Shown: positions 7,693-8,495 of the stretch, piece by piece | How positions within the stretch are numbered: position 1 is the stretch's first letter | How the letters are laid out: every line of letters starts with the position of its first letter | NCBI GenBank assembly: GCA_036003885.1 | Contig: DASYSA010000700.1 | Coordinates: forward strand, 1 to 8,495 | DNA length: 8,495 nucleotides | Reading direction: 5' to 3' | Source: DASYSA01 sp036003885 | Lineage (GTDB): Bacteria; Acidobacteriota; Blastocatellia; UBA7656 | The notes under the pieces: generated by a model | What the model saw: only the letters and a program-made list of their open reading frames with translations | The model's database searches: none | What the model was told of the DNA's origin: nothing | Position numbers and translations under genes: made by a program

Positions 7693-7810
7693 GTGGATTT
7701 CACTCGATTTTGGATTCTATATAATTTTAGATTTTGGATTTTGGATTGTTCCATCAAAATCCAAATCCTCAAGACAAACCAAAATCTAAGAACCAAAATC
7801 CAAAATCCAC
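7693..7810. repeat. AT-rich imperfect inverted repeat built of GATTTTGG / CCAAAATC units
   Basis: GATTTTGG occurs at 7706-7713, 7730-7737 and 7737-7744. Its complement CCAAAATC occurs at 7779-7786, 7793-7800 and 7800-7807, with CAAAATCC at 7755-7762. The outer ends GTGGATTT (7693-7700) and AAATCCAC (7803-7810) are exact complements. TTAGATTTTGG (7727-7737) pairs with CCAAAATCTAA (7779-7789), and the inner GGATTTTGGATT (7736-7747) pairs with AATCCAAATCC (7758-7768) with one bulge. The element could fold into a long cruciform or hairpin with several alternative registers. Its composition is very unlike its GC-rich surroundings. It lies between two divergent promoter candidates. A consensus TATAAT at 7720-7725 falls inside the left arm, with only a weak -35. 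It could be an intergenic dispersed repeat or a regulatory element; a terminator is unlikely in this position. Confidence 0.85.
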
Positions 7811-7822
7811 GGTCGCTGACTA

Positions 7823-7851
7823 TTGAAGCCCGCTGGAGCGCGTGTTAGTAT
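7823..7851 (+). promoter_or_regulatory. Candidate sigma70-type promoter for the FmdB gene
   Basis: TTGAAG at 7823-7828 (4 of 6) lies 17 bp before TAGTAT at 7846-7851 (4 of 6). Transcription would start near 7858, leaving a leader of about 40 nt that contains the ribosome site. It begins 12 bp after the inverted repeat ends. Confidence 0.45.
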
Positions 7852-7880
7852 CTAAGAGTCACGTGGAGAGACTTGGTATA

Positions 7881-7887
7881 GGAGGTG
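7881..7887 (+). promoter_or_regulatory. Ribosome binding site of the FmdB gene
   Basis: GGAGGTG lies 10 nt upstream of ATG 7898 and is a strong Shine-Dalgarno. Together with the canonical MPIYEY N-terminus it fixes the start. Confidence 0.75.
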
Positions 7888-7897
7888 TCAAAAACGT

Positions 7898-8200
7898 ATG
7901 CCGATTTATGAATACGTTTGTGAGAAGTGCGGCTCCCACACCGAGGCAATCCAGAAGCTTTCGGACGCGCCACTCAAGAAGTGCAAAAAGTGCCGTGGGA
8001 AACTGGAGAAGATTTTCTCGCGCACGAGCTTTCAGCTCAAAGGGTCCGGTTGGTACGTGACCGACTACTCGAACAAGCCGACGACGAGCGCCGGGAAAGC
8101 GGAAAAGGGAACAGAGACGAAGACAGAAAAAAAACCTGAAGGCGCCTCTTCATCGGAGGGATCGTCAGGGGCAAAAACTACCCCTGGCGGCTCTGAGTGA
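7898..8200 (+). CDS. FmdB-family zinc-ribbon protein
   Basis: This is a 100-residue protein. It starts MPIYEYVCEKCG, the canonical opening of the FmdB/CxxC_CxxC_SSSS zinc-ribbon family. CxxC knuckles at residues 8-11 and 29-32 would bind one zinc. The downstream SRTSFQLKGSGWYVTDY is also a family signature. From about residue 60 the protein is a low-complexity tail rich in Lys, Glu, Thr, Ser and Gly, likely disordered, as is common in this family. The family is named after a putative regulator in a formamidase operon, but most members have no established function. It is a cytosolic, single-domain protein with its own promoter candidate. The assignment is firm; the role is unknown. Confidence 0.95.
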   Translation: MPIYEYVCEKCGSHTEAIQKLSDAPLKKCKKCRGKLEKIFSRTSFQLKGSGWYVTDYSNKPTTSAGKAEKGTETKTEKKPEGASSSEGSSGAKTTPGGSE

Positions 8201-8227
8201 ACGAACGCCGTACGCCCCATCAGAGAA

Positions 8228-8249
8228 GGGCCGGTGGTATGACCGGCCT
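8228..8249 (+). terminator. GC-rich hairpin after the FmdB gene, possible weak terminator
   Basis: GGCCGGT (8229-8235) pairs perfectly with ACCGGCC (8242-8248) around a 6-nt loop, plus a G-T pair outside (8228/8249). It lies 27 bp after the stop. No T-run follows (TCCTAGTTCC), so intrinsic termination would be inefficient; a transcript-stabilising hairpin is equally possible. Confidence 0.45.
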
Positions 8250-8495
8250 CCTAGTTCCACACTCTCTGCTCTTGCGCTGCTGAAACCATACCGGCGTGCC
8301 CCTTTCAGCCACCAGATTTACACCTCGCAAGTTTGGTTAGGATGACCCGTTCTCCAGTTGCGCAGCACAAGGCCGGTAGTGCAGTTCCTTGTTAAGCGGG
8401 AAAAAACCAACTTTGGCGGTCGCTGCGGCATCTGAAGAAAGCGGGCCGACAAAAACTAAATCGAGTTACGGCGCGTATAGAGCAGATGAAAGGAG
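8250..8495 (+). other. Non-coding stretch, probable upstream region of a gene beyond the right edge
   Basis: No frame here of more than about 45 codons has a credible start. Small inverted repeats are present: CTGAAA 8280-8285 with TTTCAG 8303-8308, and ACAAGG with CCTTGT around 8368-8393. The window ends in AAAGGAG (8489-8495), a strong Shine-Dalgarno, so a plus-strand gene probably starts within about 12 bp past the edge. ATG at 8486 could instead be a start. I recognise no known riboswitch or RNA family. Confidence 0.4.

Noticed and set aside
7614..7796. Minus-strand 60-codon frame across the AT-rich inverted repeat
   Set aside because: It encodes only translated repeat sequence and has no ribosome site.
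7693..7810. Inverted repeat as an intrinsic terminator
   Set aside because: It lies upstream of two divergent genes, so no transcript of this window needs to end there, and it has no GC stem followed by a T-run.
8476..8481. TATAGA as a -10 box for the gene beyond the right edge
   Set aside because: It is too close to the Shine-Dalgarno at 8489-8495 and has no matching -35 at 16-18 bp.

Overview
The window is GC-rich bacterial DNA carrying five protein genes. It is most consistent with a member of the Acidobacteriota (possibly Blastocatellia). That assignment is an inference from three things: a DUF7948/SBBP beta-propeller protein next to a DUF3857 protein, the codon usage, and the low gene density. 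No rRNA, tRNA or marker gene is present to confirm it.

Layout, left to right. (1) From the left edge to 3260 (+) is the 3' part of a large secreted propeller protein. The frame is open to the first base, so the true start lies outside the window. It has a DUF7948 N-terminal domain, seven SBBP blades, a block of seven Asp-box (BNR/sortilin-like) repeats nested inside the sixth SBBP blade, and an IPT/TIG-like C-terminus. (2) 3393-5426 (+) encodes an exported DUF3857/transglutaminase-like protein in which the catalytic Cys and His positions appear to be replaced. (3) 5427-5906 has no convincing gene. (4) 5907-6998 (+) encodes an ABHD18-like alpha/beta hydrolase with an intact Ser-Asp-His triad; its start is uncertain. 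(5) 7005-7511 (-) encodes a small cytosolic HExxH protein of unknown function, convergent with the hydrolase and only 6 bp from its stop. (6) 7512-7897 is a divergent intergenic region with a promoter candidate facing each way. Between them lies a strikingly AT-rich imperfect inverted repeat of about 118 bp, built from GATTTTGG-type units. (7) 7898-8200 (+) encodes an FmdB-family zinc-ribbon protein. (8) 8201-8495 is non-coding: a GC-rich hairpin after fmdB, then a stretch ending in a strong Shine-Dalgarno sequence, so another gene probably begins just past the right edge.

Genes 1 and 2 are both predicted to act outside the cytoplasm and lie on the same strand, but a separate promoter candidate precedes gene 2. 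The others look like independent housekeeping or accessory genes. No phage, transposase, CRISPR, toxin-antitoxin or defence module is visible. The most unusual items are the propeller nested within a propeller, the apparent pseudo-transglutaminase, the small HExxH protein and the AT-rich inverted repeat. None amounts to a demonstrated new system.
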